Below are positions 24,201 to 36,929 of a stretch of 64,000 nt of DNA, piece after piece. Within the stretch, counting starts at the first letter, position 1. Each line of letters begins with the position of its first letter. A program made the translations under genes and the position numbers. Source of the stretch: Tubiluchus corallicola (lineage: Eukaryota > Priapulida > Priapulimorpha > Priapulimorphida > Tubiluchidae); the NCBI GenBank assembly GCA_030141605.1, contig JAQGDQ010000117.1, positions 372,001 through 436,000 of the forward strand, given 5' to 3'. The notes beneath the pieces are model-generated. The model saw only the letters and a program-made list of their open reading frames with translations, was not told where the DNA came from and did not search any database.

Positions 24201-26908
24201 ACCTATTGCAATCGAGTGCTAAGCTTCCGACGGAACACAACATACACACCATGTTCCGCATCCGTTAGTCAAGTTCCACACAGGCAAATACTTTACAGGT
24301 AATGCACCCTTTATTGAAATAAATTGTTTATTTCAGCACATAGCCTGGTGTGCTGTAATGACATTTAGTTGTAATATTTGTTAATAAACAGCTTTACATG
24401 AATTTTTACCTATAACAAGTTAATGTCAGTGTTTTTATGAAAGCTTATTACAAGGACCAAATGACTGAGCTTTTATCTACTGTAAGACAAGCCTTTTCAC
24501 AGTTCCACCGATTGATGATGACCGTGAAAAGGTCAAAGGTTAAGTTAAGTTAACAACGTTATCTGAACCAAACAACGCATTTGTTTACACTTGACAACAG
24601 CATGACACCCATGCTGTTGTATTAGTAATAGTTCTTGGCATTAAATTTTGCTTCATTTATTTTATTTTAGGTGGGTTGTTGCTGCTTTTTGCTAGCTGTT
24701 TTTGGATCACAATAACATGTTAGTTTAAAACCATACACGTATAGTATGATAATAAAAACAACCATGTGTTTCATCCATTCATCTACATGTAGTTATGTAC
24801 ATAAGGTCACATGACCTTTGCAGTTAAGGTAAGATGCGCTGGGTTCAGTTAACCTTTGACCTACAGCAACTGCGCATGTACATGGCAAAACTGTGAAAAG
24901 ATTGCTGTTTTGACTGTTGTAAAGTGTTTTTTAATGACCAGATTAGAAGATGTGTCACAAACTAAATTGTGTTTGAAAATCAGACATTCCTAGACTTCAG
25001 ATTAGGCTTCTCAGCAGTAATGCAAGTCAGTATTTTCTTATTTGTCAAGAAAGAAAACGATAGGTTTTTAAAGCAAAAACTAAGAAAAGGGCAACCAAAC
25101 TCACTGTACCTGATGGGGGACAAATTTTAATAGGTATAGAGTGTCAATGTAAAGCTGTAAGGAGTTGCGATACACTTTAATAAGGTTGTGGGTGGCTTTA
25201 AGGCTGTGGTTTGAATTCAATTAAAGCTGTGAACTAATTTTATTACATTATAGTTAAAAACATAATTTCACAACAAGTTAATATGGGAATTCACATTTTT
25301 TCATTAATGCGCAGTGTTTTGGTTGTAAGATGACAACGTTTCTCTACTTTAATCTTTCATACAGAATCTTGATATAGTGTATTGAATTAAATACAGTCAA
25401 ACCTCTTGAAACTGCTTACTTTGGGACGTTGGTGAAGGGTTTGGCATTGCAACAAGGTGCATTTATACATACATGTATGTTTATGCAGTATAGACATCTT
25501 GTTTTGCCAAAAATATGGGCATTGAGCGAGGCATACGTTATAAAGGGGGCGTTATAACGAGGCTTGATTGTAATTGTCCGTTTTGCGACACTTTGCTTGA
25601 CAAGTTCATATACTCTCATGCCACCAAACATGCATGCATTCTTCACGATTTTTTCTTTTTTGTGTATAATTTACATTGTAGCAGCTGTCAGCGGACAACA
25701 GTTTGTGAGACTGGGCTTAGCGTGCACTGCCGATCTACATATATTATACTTCTATTATAGGTTTTCAGTAATCTCAGCAGATGAAAAAGGTAACATCAGA
25801 TATGAAAAGGAAACTGAGCTTATTAATCCGTCTCTTTCCAAGGATGAGGCAAGTCATTTCATCTTGTATCTTTATAGGTCTTACGTTCTTAAAAAACATC
25901 GTTATAGGGACTCTCTCAATTAAAACAAGCTGAAATGATATTATCTAAAAGTTATATATTTAAAGCAAAACTATCCCAAAATTTGCATTTTCAACAGACA
26001 AGAAAACTGTTCACTTAATAAAGCTAAAAAATCGTCTTGAAATTTTGGTCCTGGTTCTACATACTATCTCACAGAGCTTGTATTAGCAGCAATACTGTAT
26101 ACCATTAGGCATAGCCATTTGAAACAACTTTTAGGTAACGTTGCATACAGTTCGAGAACATAACACACACTTCATTAACTAAACAAAGCTATTTCATCAG
26201 TAAGCTTAATAATATTTTTATGAACACTGCAGATAGTGAAACAGTGACGTTTTACCAGCTGGCAGGAATGTTTGTTTTAAATTATTAAGATTTTTCAGTT
26301 ACATATGTCTTTCAAGCACATAATGCTAAGTTATATAACTTTGTATTGAGTTTTTCGAAGACACTTTAAAATTCCCCTTTCAAAATATAGGCAGTAGTTA
26401 TAGAAAATATATATTGACATATGGTGTGCAATAGCTGCTTTTCACTTTCACTGATAAATAAATGTTATCACTCCTTATCACAACATTACAGGTTAATTCA
26501 AAACCTTTTGTTAGAGTTAGGTAATCAAAATCATCAAGAGCATAAAGCAGTTGTACGAAGTATTTTTAGCTGTGCCATAAAACAACACAGCAACTCATAG
26601 CAGTCTTTTAATCCCATTTTGAACTGACATTATTATGTTTTATACTCTATGCATTTCTGGAAAGTTTGACAAAAAGTTTTGTGCAATATTTCTGTTTTTT
26701 GCAATAGTCTGGTGCATTGATGCCAAATACACTGAAAAGCGTTTTAGGTTTAATTCCTTTTCTTTAGGAGCAGCTAGTGATGACCATAGAGCGCAAGACT
26801 CCGTTTCCGCTATACATTGGACTCAACATCTTATTCTTTACGCCAGAAGGTGTAGCTGTCACTCAGCGCAATGACCAAGCCCCTGTTGTACACATGGACC
26901 CAGTGTAA
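15278..26908 (+). CDS. GMCL1: Germ cell-less homologue (BTB-BACK domain protein, GMCL1)
   Basis: Fourteen coding exons join in frame: 15278-15438, 15539-15662, 16219-16315, 16736-16833, 17331-17377, 18201-18332, 19172-19256, 19609-19699, 20723-20860, 21168-21237, 22972-23053, 24153-24298, 25761-25848 and 26768-26908. They total 1500 nt and 499 aa, against 515 in human. The N-terminus is charged, with a KRKRR nuclear signal at residues 24-28. The BTB/POZ fold starts near residue 66 (YIYQTFFVDGKDSDVTIEA, LHKAYLCQSDYFSSMF, LGSLYRED). A BACK-like region (LFVMQVEMDIYNLVKKWVF) and the family-specific C-terminus (SMRCGR, YCWRWIGFCYGFDLI, PFPLYIGLN) follow. Known role: a nuclear-envelope-associated Cullin-3 adaptor needed for germ-cell formation in Drosophila and spermatogenesis in mouse. 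Exon 5 is only 47 nt. Intron 13 uses a GC donor. The Met chosen is the one that directly opens the conserved frame; an in-frame upstream Met at 15185 is judged non-coding. Confidence 0.95.
18433..18891. mobile_element. hAT-like non-autonomous element in GMCL1 intron 6
   Basis: The ends are TAGTTATGGGTGATTA and, on the other strand, TAGTGATGGGCGACTC, giving imperfect TIRs. The flanks TCGTGCAG and TCATGCAA agree at 6 of 8 positions, as expected for a decayed 8-bp target duplication. It encodes nothing. Confidence 0.55.
19910..20568. mobile_element. hAT-like non-autonomous element in GMCL1 intron 8
   Basis: It starts CAGGGATGATACCG and ends CATCCCCG (CGGGGATG on the other strand). It is flanked by ATGAAAGA and ATGAAAAG, a near 8-bp target duplication. 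Its interior carries repeated ACCGAAAC/GAAACCGAAC-type motifs near the left end, common as subterminal motifs in hAT MITEs. No transposase is encoded. Confidence 0.5.
23835..24003 (+). mobile_element. tRNA-derived SINE candidate in GMCL1 intron 11
   Basis: GGTTCGAATCC at 23890-23900 is a perfect RNA polymerase III B box. About 45 bp upstream, CCTAGTGCTATGAC could be a decayed A box. The 3' part, AAAGGCAGCTGAGCAATGGC followed by CAACGATCTGTC, resembles the LINE tails at 10846 and 13151. No intact cloverleaf is seen, so it is a SINE-like copy and not a tRNA gene. Confidence 0.5.
24489..24904 (+). mobile_element. TIR MITE, copy A (GMCL1 intron 12)
   Basis: The left end is AAGCCTTTTCACAGTTCCA, then GATTGATGATGA and AAAAGGTCAAAGGTTAAG. 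The right end is TTAACCTTTGACCTACAGCA and AACTGTGAAAAG. The arms therefore form terminal inverted repeats, and the interior is non-coding. A second copy lies inverted at 33360-33745 with the same end-specific features, which confirms a family. Confidence 0.8.
25392..25567. mobile_element. Pogo/Tigger-style MITE candidate
   Basis: The left end ATACAGTCAAACCTC and the right end CGTTATAACGAGGCTTGATT (AATCAAGCCTCGTTATAACG on the other strand) resemble the widespread ACAGTCAAACCTC...TTATAACGA ends of short Tc1/mariner-pogo-type elements. It lies about 190 bp before GMCL1 exon 13. Confidence 0.45.
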
Positions 26909-27022
26909 TGTAAACTTTTGTGAGACCAGCGATTTGTAAGTTATTTTTTTTGCATTGTGATATACAGAGACAAATCTAATAGTTTTGTAAATGTACTGCT
27001 TTATTAGCTATCAAACTAAGTC

Positions 27023-27028
27023 AATAAA
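27023..27028 (+). terminator. Probable GMCL1 polyadenylation signal
   Basis: AATAAA lies 115 bp after the GMCL1 stop codon, in an AT-rich context. A later AATAAA at about 27600 is an alternative. Confidence 0.5.
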
Positions 27029-29329
27029 GCACTTCCTTGGCATAAAAATGTAACTTTATTACCTTTGTTAAATTTTTCATAGTATGCGGGACATATATGC
27101 ATTTAAAATGCCACCTTTAACACCTTACATATTATTTTGAACATTGATAGTAGTCCTCTCTATTAGTTTACTTTGTAATGTTTTTAAGAAATAAATAATT
27201 GTAAACTAGACTAATATGTATTTGCCAAACTTTGATATTATATTTATCTATTTGTAATGTAAGGCACGAAAATTTGTTTTTCGACACTCAGCGGTGCATC
27301 ACATATTTTTTTAAAAAATATCTCCAACTTCTAGTCCTAAGTTCAGCGTTTATCTAGAAATGGTTATACATAGAAATTTATTACACCTATTTGAACATTA
27401 GCTTAGTAATTAGCATCTAAAGTGTTTGTTAAAGATAAGGTTTAGTATTCCTTGAATATTTAAATTATTTATACCTGTGATGTTGCAAAACTTTTGTTAT
27501 TAAGAATTTAAACAAAAACTGTGCTACTTAATCGTAGTAAGTACTGTCCTTATTATTAGGCTAACAGTAACTTGAAATTTCAATGTATACCAAGTTTCAA
27601 TAAATAAAACTTAAATTTTAAACGAATCAGAAAGAGGAAATGTTGACAGTAATGTTATTTTTGTATTTACAAATATGTACATACTGTAAAGTCCAAGATT
27701 TATACTGAAAATGAAGTTTTAAAACCCAATTTACAAACAGCAGAATAGATTAAGTTTTACACAACTATAGGACTTTCATGTCATTTTACAGTACAAACTA
27801 AAACACACTATCTTCTTCCTTTCTAGCATATCTCCCATAATGAAATGAAAAATCTATATATTGTGAACAACCTTATCAGTAAACAAACAAATGTTAGTAA
27901 GTAAAACATTTGGGGATATTTGTGTTTCTGATTAAAAAACTGTTTCATATTTCGTGGCCAGCAATAGCATATACAGTCAAACCTGTTTATACCACACCTT
28001 TGGCACTGGAAAAAAGTTGACGTTAAAGTTGAGTTTAGAGTCATAATGAGGTGTGTTAAATTTTGCCACAAAACAGTCAGACGAGTGAACACAGATTAAG
28101 AGTCCTAAACTCTCGCTCAAAAGATTAATGAATTAAAAGAAAATTATTAAATTAATATTTTGTGAATTAATGACTCACTCAAAATCAATCAAATTTATTA
28201 AGAACTTTTTGTTTACATAATAAACATGTCAAGTATTCAACTACATATATGAAAGACTGTAGGCCAACTGCTCCATTAAACATGTCTGTATGTCAAAAAA
28301 AAAGTTAAGTCATAACTACGCATTTCTTGCTGGGATTTGCGTGAATGATTTTAATAAACAAACATATATCACCCTTCTTGCTGGTGAAAAAAAGCCACGT
28401 GTTTTCTTGTCAGTATCCATTATGACTCCATGCCAGTGAGCGGTGGATTCATTGTGATTATACAATATAAAGTGCAGTTGGCAAGCAATCGAAATGTGAT
28501 GACATGCATTCTTTTATACAACATGTGATGTCTAGCCATGTCTATGACTCAGCCATAATTGTAGCAACCTTACACATCGGGCATTATATTAAGAAGCCGC
28601 TGGTGTTAGTTGAGAGCTTTCAGACAGCTGGTGGTATTTCACATATTAATTTGCCTGCCGGATGGCGGTTAACGGGTGGCGCTATAACGGGTTATTTGTA
28701 TACACAGTTGAAGACAGCCGTTTCATTCCTGCCATTTTGCAGGTGGTAAACAAGTCTGCTGGTATAACAGGGAGCAGTATAACAAGGTAGATGAAACAAG
28801 GAATGATAATTAGGGCTTGATATATCATCGGAATGGATGCCTATTAATGCAAAGTGATTGTTTTTCATCGACATGCACAAGCTTCAGCTACGCTTGCACT
28901 TTTGTAATAACCTTTCAACTGTTTAAATAACAAGATTCGGCCATTTTGTAATAACCTTTATACACAACAGGAAACAATTTCCTGTGAATTCTAAAAGGTG
29001 CCACGATTCCCAGTCATGAAAATCTACTGCAAAAAAGTTACTCCGACGATTTATGGTCAGTTATTACATGCGATGCCATTTCTAACAATGTCAATGTCAA
29101 AATCAATAGTCGTATCATTTTTTTAAATGCAATCAGCAGTGACATAATCAAGTAGACTCAGAAATTTGTTAATAAAACATTTGCATATGAAGTAGGCGAT
29201 ATTATGAAGGCAACTTGTCCTGGGCTTACAGCAAAAAACCCAGGTCATTGGCCCACAGTTGTCAGAAAAATAATTCAGTGAATATTTTTGTTATTTACAT
29301 GGAATTGTCACTACCTTGTGTTTTTGCTG
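27029..29329. other. Convergent spacer between GMCL1 and NAF1
   Basis: Both flanking genes end toward this spacer. It holds one probable MITE (27974-28790) and otherwise AT-rich sequence without recognisable exons. Confidence 0.5.
27974..28790. mobile_element. Possible pogo-style element with TTATAAC ends
   Basis: The left end CAGTCAAACCTGTTTATACC faces a right end which on the minus strand reads CTACCTTGTTATACTGC. Internal CGCTATAACGGG and GGTATAACAGGG motifs near the right end resemble the same termini. The boundaries are uncertain and it may be a composite. Confidence 0.35.
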
Positions 29330-29335
29330 TTTATT
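29330..29335 (-). terminator. Probable NAF1 polyadenylation signal
   Basis: The plus strand reads TTTATT, so the minus strand carries AATAAA 36 bp after the NAF1 stop codon. Confidence 0.5.
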
Positions 29336-29371
29336 TACAATTCTTTCGTTCATAATTACAACCATCATCAT

Positions 29372-32300
29372 TCATTTGTTTGTATAATACAACTTAGCCA
29401 TTTCGGCTATGTTAGTGGGAGGTGGGGCAGGAGCAATAGGTGGAGGGGGAGGAGGTTGAAAAACTGGAGGTCTAATTGATGGTACCTGTACACCAGAAGC
29501 AGCATGTGGATTGGGAGAAAAGCTTCTGGGATTTGTTGTGCAGCTGTCACTAAATGGCTGATGGTTCAGCCTTTGAGGGGGAGGTGAGAAATAAGAGGGG
29601 TTATTAGGTGGCTGATAGGGCGAGCCTTGCATCCTACTACCACCGTTATACCATGGGGATGATTGAAAACTTGTGGGTGGAAGTCGTTGACGCATAACAA
29701 ATGAGGGAGACCTCGGTCTGGAAAATCGTAACTGTCCAAATTCTTGGTGCTGGCCGAATGGAAAACCACGTGGATACCTTGGTGGTAGCTGTTGCACCGA
29801 ACACGGTGGTCTCGCCAACTCATATTGCAAATGCGAAGGCACACAAGATCTCTGATCCTTGGGCACTACTTCTTCGGAAATATTCCTTTGCGAGAAAGTT
29901 TCTTTAGAATGTGGAAATGTCTGTCCTTGCCCTGCGTTTCCTGCACGAAACCTGGTAATATCAAGACGAGTTATATCACACAATTCTACTTCTAATGTAA
30001 ATTAAATTGCATAATGATAAACGAATGCCGTAATTAAGCTATATAGTATGTGGGCTTACAATTCTAGTGCATTTACTGAAAGCCACCTATACTTATTTTT
30101 ATAGCAGGATGTTGACTCAAATACTTTGAAAACAGTAATGGTTACAATAAGCAATCAAACTATGTATAAAACAGCCACAGCTTTCACTCAAACCGCTAAG
30201 TATAATATTTGTGTTTGGAAACAAATTCATTTTAAAAAGTTTATGGTCACCAAAAGGTCACTCAAAATTAATTAAAATTTAATGAACCAATACATCTATG
30301 AGGCTAAAAACATCAACTAGAGTATAATCTTCTTATAACGAGTCTCAAGGGACCGTCAAAATTTGCTCACTATAACTGACTCTCATTATAGCCAAAGTCA
30401 GTTATTTAAGCCGGAGAGCCTGTAGGTAACTGTTGTACGTCAGCAATAATAGTATTGAGAACATGGACATACTGCTTTAGTATATTAATATGTAATAAAC
30501 ATGAGGATAGATATATAAACATTTTAAAACAGGCTGAAATATTTTTTATGCAGATGTCAAAAAATTGATAAAAATACATACTAATATACATATTATTAAA
30601 AACTTTCTTTACAATAAGTGAAAATTAGGCAAAACTGAGGTTTAAAACATTTTTCTTAACTTTCCCCTGCAAAATGGGGGATATGCCTTATACCCCAATG
30701 ACTTTTACATGGCGAAAAATACAGCAATCATAAATTTAGGCAAAGCATATTTAATACAGGCATATTTTCATTTTTGTATGAGGAAGGTGATGTTGTTGAA
30801 TGCCAACGAAGTTGTAATATTACTTAATAATCATTTTTTTAGAAAAGGACGAAAGCAACCTCAATTAATAATTTCCTTAATTAATTCTATAAGGCTGCTG
30901 GAATTCAGGGACAAACGGACAGAAGTTGCTTGTGCTCAGTACCTCTTCTTTTTCCTCGGTCTTTTTTTACGATGCTCAATTCTATCTACTGAAGGTACTT
31001 CTTTTCTCATTCTAGCAGCCCACTTTGCTTTAGTCTGCCTTTCTTTTTCATCATCAGAAAAATCCTGCAGCTCTGGAGGACACTCCTCATCTGATTCCCA
31101 GGAAGCATCTGTAAATTTCATCCTGTATGATACAGAAAAACGGTTAAGTGTAAAAATGTCACAATACATGGCAACAGTAATAATGCACTGTAATGTTATC
31201 AAACTGCAATAAAGTATAAACAAAATAAAGATAAAACACAGTCACTATAAAAGTAAGCTTAATTTGCTCAAAGTACTAAAATGTTAGGCCAAAGTTTCAT
31301 ATTAAGATTTATAACAGCTTAGAAAATTTACATATATGATTCAGTAATAAATTTAGTGATTATTTGAAAAACAGGTAGCCATGAGTCATTAAACAAAGAC
31401 ATTATTTCAAAACTATTCCATCAAAATGTTTACACGAAATTTAATCCTGCATTGTAAACCACTGTTTCAGTTTTATATACAAGTCATATTCAGCAGTCTC
31501 TGCATGGTGACAGTGTTGCTCTAGGGCTTCTTAGTAAGAGAGTAAATAGACACATTTCGAGTCCGAGTTGTAAGAAAAACCTCTTCCAATGCACTTGAAT
31601 ACGAATTAATGCATCTAGTTGTTACCCTCTGACTGTTCTGTTTGCTATTAATGAAACAAAATATGTTTACTACCAATGAAACTAAATAGATACCTTCGAA
31701 GCTGTTCTGTAAAAACATATGTTGTCCATTGAATCTTTTTTGGGGCAAAGAAGACTTTTAATCCAGGCTTGACAGCATCAATGTCTTTAAAGCAAGCAGC
31801 ATAGAATGGTGATACGACAGGTCCAAATACTTCGCACACCTACACTTAGAAAAAGCTTACAGTACAGTTGTTAATTTGTTCACATTGTGAAACATATTTT
31901 CACAGTTAGCTAAAAAGAAACTACATGAGCATTAAGAATAGTTCAATTTCAGATATTCCGTTTGATTTTTCTCATAACTAATTACCACAAGCATGTACTA
32001 GTCATTCCACTACTCGAAGTGAAGGATAAATTTTGTGTTTAACAATACAGGACTATCAAAACTACTTACAGAAGTATGAGTAACTGAAAGTAAGAGCTGT
32101 AATGGTAAGATAATGCAACATTCAATCAAAGCATTGATGCTACCATTTTAAAAACATGTGAGGTAAAATGCTAATTGTTTTGGTCTCACTGACATGAAAT
32201 GAATTATACAGTGCAGCCCATCTGCAAAACAAGCCTTGCTGAGAAAGGCAAGACGTATAAAAATTAAATGGTCTAATAAAAGTTTACAGTAATACCTACC

Positions 32301-35300
32301 AAACCCAAAATCTGTCGTTCCTCATTAAATAACACCGACTGAATGTCCAATGCAGGAGTGTCGCTATTGGCCTGAATAACGGCAAATTGTTGAACTATGT
32401 GACTAACAAAACCCAGTTCACACAGCTCCACTGTTTCATCAACAGAGTCAGGTAATTCATTCTAAAATAAATGTGAATGGTGACATTAAAGGAAAAGACT
32501 ATCCTCTTTTAAACAGAGTTCAAAATGTGTTGTGTACTGCAGCAAACAATTGCCCGCACTTGGGTTAATTTACATACAGTAATTCTATGTGCTCCAAAAA
32601 AGGATTCATTTTTCAGTTTATGCTCAAGGTTATCAACTCACAAAAGTTACAATGCACACGTATTCCTTCTTTTTTTGAAATTTTGAAAAAGTATGCAAAA
32701 ATAGGTACATTTCATACTGGTTACAAAGACCCAGCGCATGTATCTCCCCATACAAAATGTGATTACTAGATAGGACCATAAAGAGTCTCAACACAGACTA
32801 TTAATGCCGTAAAATGTGTATTAGTGCTAGAGAAAACTACTAATATTACAATTTAATTGACAAAGACTGAACCTTGTGCAACATTACAATGGTTTCTTCA
32901 ATTGGCAATTGTGAAGGCCAAATCAAGTACGTACGTTGCTTTCATATAATGACTGAAAATGTAATCAAACTTGCTTACCACCTAATCTATGTCTCAGAAG
33001 ATAAGCCGAAAGTTGGCTGAAACTTGAATACGAATGGCTGCATTTACATTTACTACAATACAATACTGATATGAATTTCAGTTAGTTTGCAGCTTATGTG
33101 ACTAGGTAGAATTTATTTTTTACACAACTGACAATAAAACCTTGTATTGTATGGCAAAATAGTTAATTTCACATAACTGCTGCACAATTTAACTTTTAAT
33201 TTTCATAAAATTATGTCAGTATTGTAGAACTTATTTGAGAACTTCAGATTTTTCACTTCGCCGTGGGTTGCACACAACACAACCAAGTCCACTTGACAAG
33301 TAGTTCAGACAGCAAAACATTGCTGACTTTTTTGTGTTTGTATGTGACTGTGACAGAATAAGCCTTTTCACAGTTTTTGTGCACACAAGCAGTTGCTAAA
33401 GGTCAAAGGTTAAGCATACCACAGCAACGAGTCTTAATTACAACCATCACATGACATGTGTGTAAAGCAAAACCATCTGCCACATCGTTCAGTAACTTCA
33501 GTTGTTTTACATGGACTTTACTTAATTACACATTGGTCTGCTAGTAGAGTGAGTTACTAGCAGGATCTTCCTTGGGAACAGGAAAAAAAATGAACCATGT
33601 AAGGTTCTAGATAGCTGTTAAAACTGTTACTTTTACAATAGCTTGATCTGGAGTTGTTGTCAAGTGCACACAAATGTGTTGTCTGGTTTACTTAACCTTT
33701 GACCTTTTCATGACTATCATCAATCGCTGGAACTGTGAGAGGCTTATTAAAAGTCAACAAAGCATATACCTTTAGTAATATCTAAATTACCTATGGAATG
33801 GTTTTGCGCATGCTGGTCTGCATACGTGATATCAATAATAGGAGTTCAGTTACTTATTTTTGTAACGCATGCAAACTTCAGAAAAATAAACACAATTCAA
33901 GGAATAAAAACTCTTGAACAAAGACCCAACTTTTGTGCAACTTACTAAGTCTGCAGCATGTGCTGGAATTTCTTCCACCCAAGTTTCCTTTTTTGGTCTC
34001 CTTGGCTGCTCTGGTTTCGCAGTTATAGCATCGCTGAAATTAAATTTAAGCTAACTGATTCAACAAGTATCCCATAACAGAAGATTTCGAAATTTAGCAT
34101 GCAAAAAACTTTAAGCACAAAAACTGTCAAGCTTTGCATCTCTGCCAAGGCCCAAGATCCAGCACTGCACTCAAATACATTATACTAAGACAAGCAAACC
34201 TCAAACTAGATGCACAGGAATGAATTCTCAGTTCTGTGCAACATCACACTATGCGCACTTTTAAAACTGTCAGATTAAGTCATCAGCTGTGAAAGCCACT
34301 GTTGATCTCATAAGTCATATTGTACCATAATGTGAGCTTGGTTGCATATACAGTAGCTGCCGCTTAATACACTGTTTTGGGGATGGAAGTGTTTTGACCC
34401 AATTTAATCTGTTAGCCGATAGATGCAATATTACTAGTACATAAGAGTCATCATTCTTCAACTCAGGATGCACTGTAAAGGCTGCAAGTGCTCTAAATAT
34501 TAGGTCTTTACCGTCTTTATATGTATGTTTTGTATTTTTCAAAATTAACTCTATGCTCTTTGTTGCTCTATGATATTTATGTTTGTAAAGTTGCCAAAAA
34601 TACTGGTAGATTGCTGCCACTGCACCAGTTAACTGACTAAACGTTCCGTGAAAAATAGCAAGAGCATGTGATTAGAAAGTTTAGCATAAATTCTTGGGCA
34701 ATGAGGTTAAGCACCAGATGAGTAGGTGACAGATTCAAAGCAAAAATGCTATGTTAGCATATTAGCACCCGATAAATATACTTGCTTACAAACAAAGCTA
34801 TACTTAACATGACTATTTGTACTTATATTATAATACCTGAAAGCAAAGAAAAAATGACATAAAAGTAGTAAAACCTCTTTGACCACACACAAGTGTCTTA
34901 TTTTAAGTACCTAGAGCAAAAATTTTGAGTCAGTTATGCAGAGTTATTTGAGTCAATTGCAATGAGTTAATTGAATAATTAGTAATTTATACTAACAGCA
35001 GTTTTTTTAATAACATTATAATGCCCATATCATGAATGAAAAAAACTTCATGTAATGCTCTGTCTTGAAGCAACATGTTTTGCCCAGCTTGCATTTGTGT
35101 AGTCTATTTAATATGACAGTAAGTCTGAATTATTCATTAAAGTTTTCCCATTAATAATTTATGTTTTCTAGCAAACAATAATCTTAACTTGCTACTGATG
35201 TTGAATTTTTTTTAATACTAAACACAGGAAAACTAATAGCATTCAGATTCAGATTTAATTTTAGACAAATTATTACCTGATAGTGGAACTTGATTCTGAA

Positions 35301-35899
35301 GATGATTCACTGCTCGAATCACTTGATGAGCTCGATACTGATCTGTGTTCACGACTGTTTATTACAACCAAATCACCTGGCTGTCCAAATGATCTTGCGG
35401 CACTAACATCATCATTATTATCATCATCATTATTACAATCATTGTCATCTGTATCACTACTCGATGATGAACTGGACTCAGAAGATGACGATATTGAATC
35501 AGAGTCAGTATCAGTACTAGATGAAGATTCTAATAAATTATTCCTTGAAAGTGCATCACTCTTTAGTTTAAAAGCAGACGAAGTCTGATGTGCAAGTCTT
35601 TCTGTCGTGTTATTAGACTGAATATGACAAGCTTCTTTGCTATTTCCGACAGTATTTTCAACAGGAATATCCAAATTTTTGCAATATCTTTTCAGAGAAT
35701 TGGCAACTGCATCAGTCTGCGTCTTTGCGCGATTATTATGTGGTAAAATTTGGCTATCATCAAAACCAACAGCAGAGTCATTCAACAACAAATTGGAATT
35801 GTCAATCTCATCAACAGATTTATCACCACAAACAACTGACAAGCACTCACTAAGTAATTCTTGAACACAAGTATCAAGGCTGATTCTGGTGTCATCCAT
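29372..35899 (-). CDS. NAF1: NAF1, H/ACA ribonucleoprotein assembly factor
   Basis: Six coding exons on the minus strand join in frame: 35277-35899, 33946-34033, 32300-32461, 31694-31839, 30943-31122 and 29372-29951. They total 1779 nt and about 592 aa, against 494 in human. The long first exon is Ser/Asp-rich and acidic (residues of about 125-165 and 190-206). The Gar1/Naf1 core spans about residues 238-360. It shows NELPDSVDETVEL, LGFVSHIVQQFAVIQ, EVFGPVVSPFYAACF, VFFAPKKIQWTTYVFTEQL and DASWESDEE, and ends in the diagnostic DFSDDEKE. A basic stretch (HRKKRPRKKKR) and a Pro/Gln-rich tail with PPPPPP follow. Known role: a nuclear chaperone that holds the dyskerin/NOP10/NHP2 core during H/ACA snoRNP and telomerase RNP assembly and is later replaced by GAR1. 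The start ATG lies one base after an acceptor-like TTTTTTACTCAG, so a 5' UTR intron is likely. Confidence 0.94.
30318..30420. repeat. Pogo/Tigger-like terminal fragment in NAF1 intron 5
   Basis: GTATAATCTTCTTATAACGA followed by GTCTCAAGGGACC resembles termini of pogo/Tigger-type elements. No matching opposite end was found nearby. Confidence 0.35.
33360..33745 (-). mobile_element. TIR MITE, copy B (NAF1 intron 2)
   Basis: The left end AAGCCTTTTCACAGTTTTTG...GCAGTTGCTAAAGGTCAAAG corresponds to the right end of copy A at 24489-24904 read in reverse. Its right end, on the minus strand, reads AAGCCTCTCACAGTTCCAGC then GATTGATGATAG, matching the left end of copy A. The copies are therefore homologous along their length and inverted relative to each other. 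The outer bases allow a TA target duplication here. Confidence 0.8.
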
Positions 35900-36929
35900 C
35901 CTGAGTAAAAAATGCCTGTTTGGTGGTTGAAACTATATAATCTCACATTCACGTAACATTCCTACAACATCATAGAATGAAAATGATCAAATTTTCAAAA
36001 TCAGACCAATATAACATAATGTGACTGCGAAATGTTACAGCTACTCAAGTATGAAATCAATAATTTTAACAAATAATTAGTGCTTCATCACTAGCAAGTT
36101 TGCTGCTTTGGAAATGAAGCCATTTTGTAGTGTAGAATTATACTACTGCTAATAACTAACTCTCACTGACTGTAAGTAGAAGAAAGAATAGCTACACAAC
36201 ATCATCTATCACATTCATGATTGGTCATCAAAGCATGTCACTACCTATAATTGTAACAGGCCTCATCAAAGCATAAACCAAGTTAAATGTCAATCATCAC
36301 TCATCATGAACACAAAGTTATAATATAAGAAAAGCTATAATATAAGATGTTTCCATTACTGAACATACCATCATTAGTGCATTTTTGCCAACTTTGTAAA
36401 GGACCAAATGTTCATTGATATTCATCTTAAAAATGTATCATATATCATTATTGTCATTAAATTTCATGTTCAATTGACATTAGATAATTTTACAATCATC
36501 ATGTGAATCATTATTGTGCAATACGGCAACAATACTATAGAATATTCTAAGCCACCTATGCAAAATCAGGTAATGGATGACCTAATAACAATCATTGTCT
36601 ACACAGTGTTCTACGTGTTCAAAACAAAACGGAATCCAAATAAATTCAAAATCATCTAAATCATTACCAACACAGAAATGGACCAAGAGAGTGAACCTAA
36701 ACTGGGTAAGTTGTATTCTATATTTATCAGCGGATAACTTAGTTGACATAATAAAACTACAGAATAATAAAACTAACAAAAAACCTAAAAATAAGTTAAC
36801 TGCTCAGTCATAATTTTCCATTTACCATCTCTGCAGCCCTAATTGTGTTAGTCCTTGGAACTTTAACTTATTGTTATATCTCATCAGAATACATCAATGT
36901 CAACAACTAACAAACAGAAATTAAAAAAA

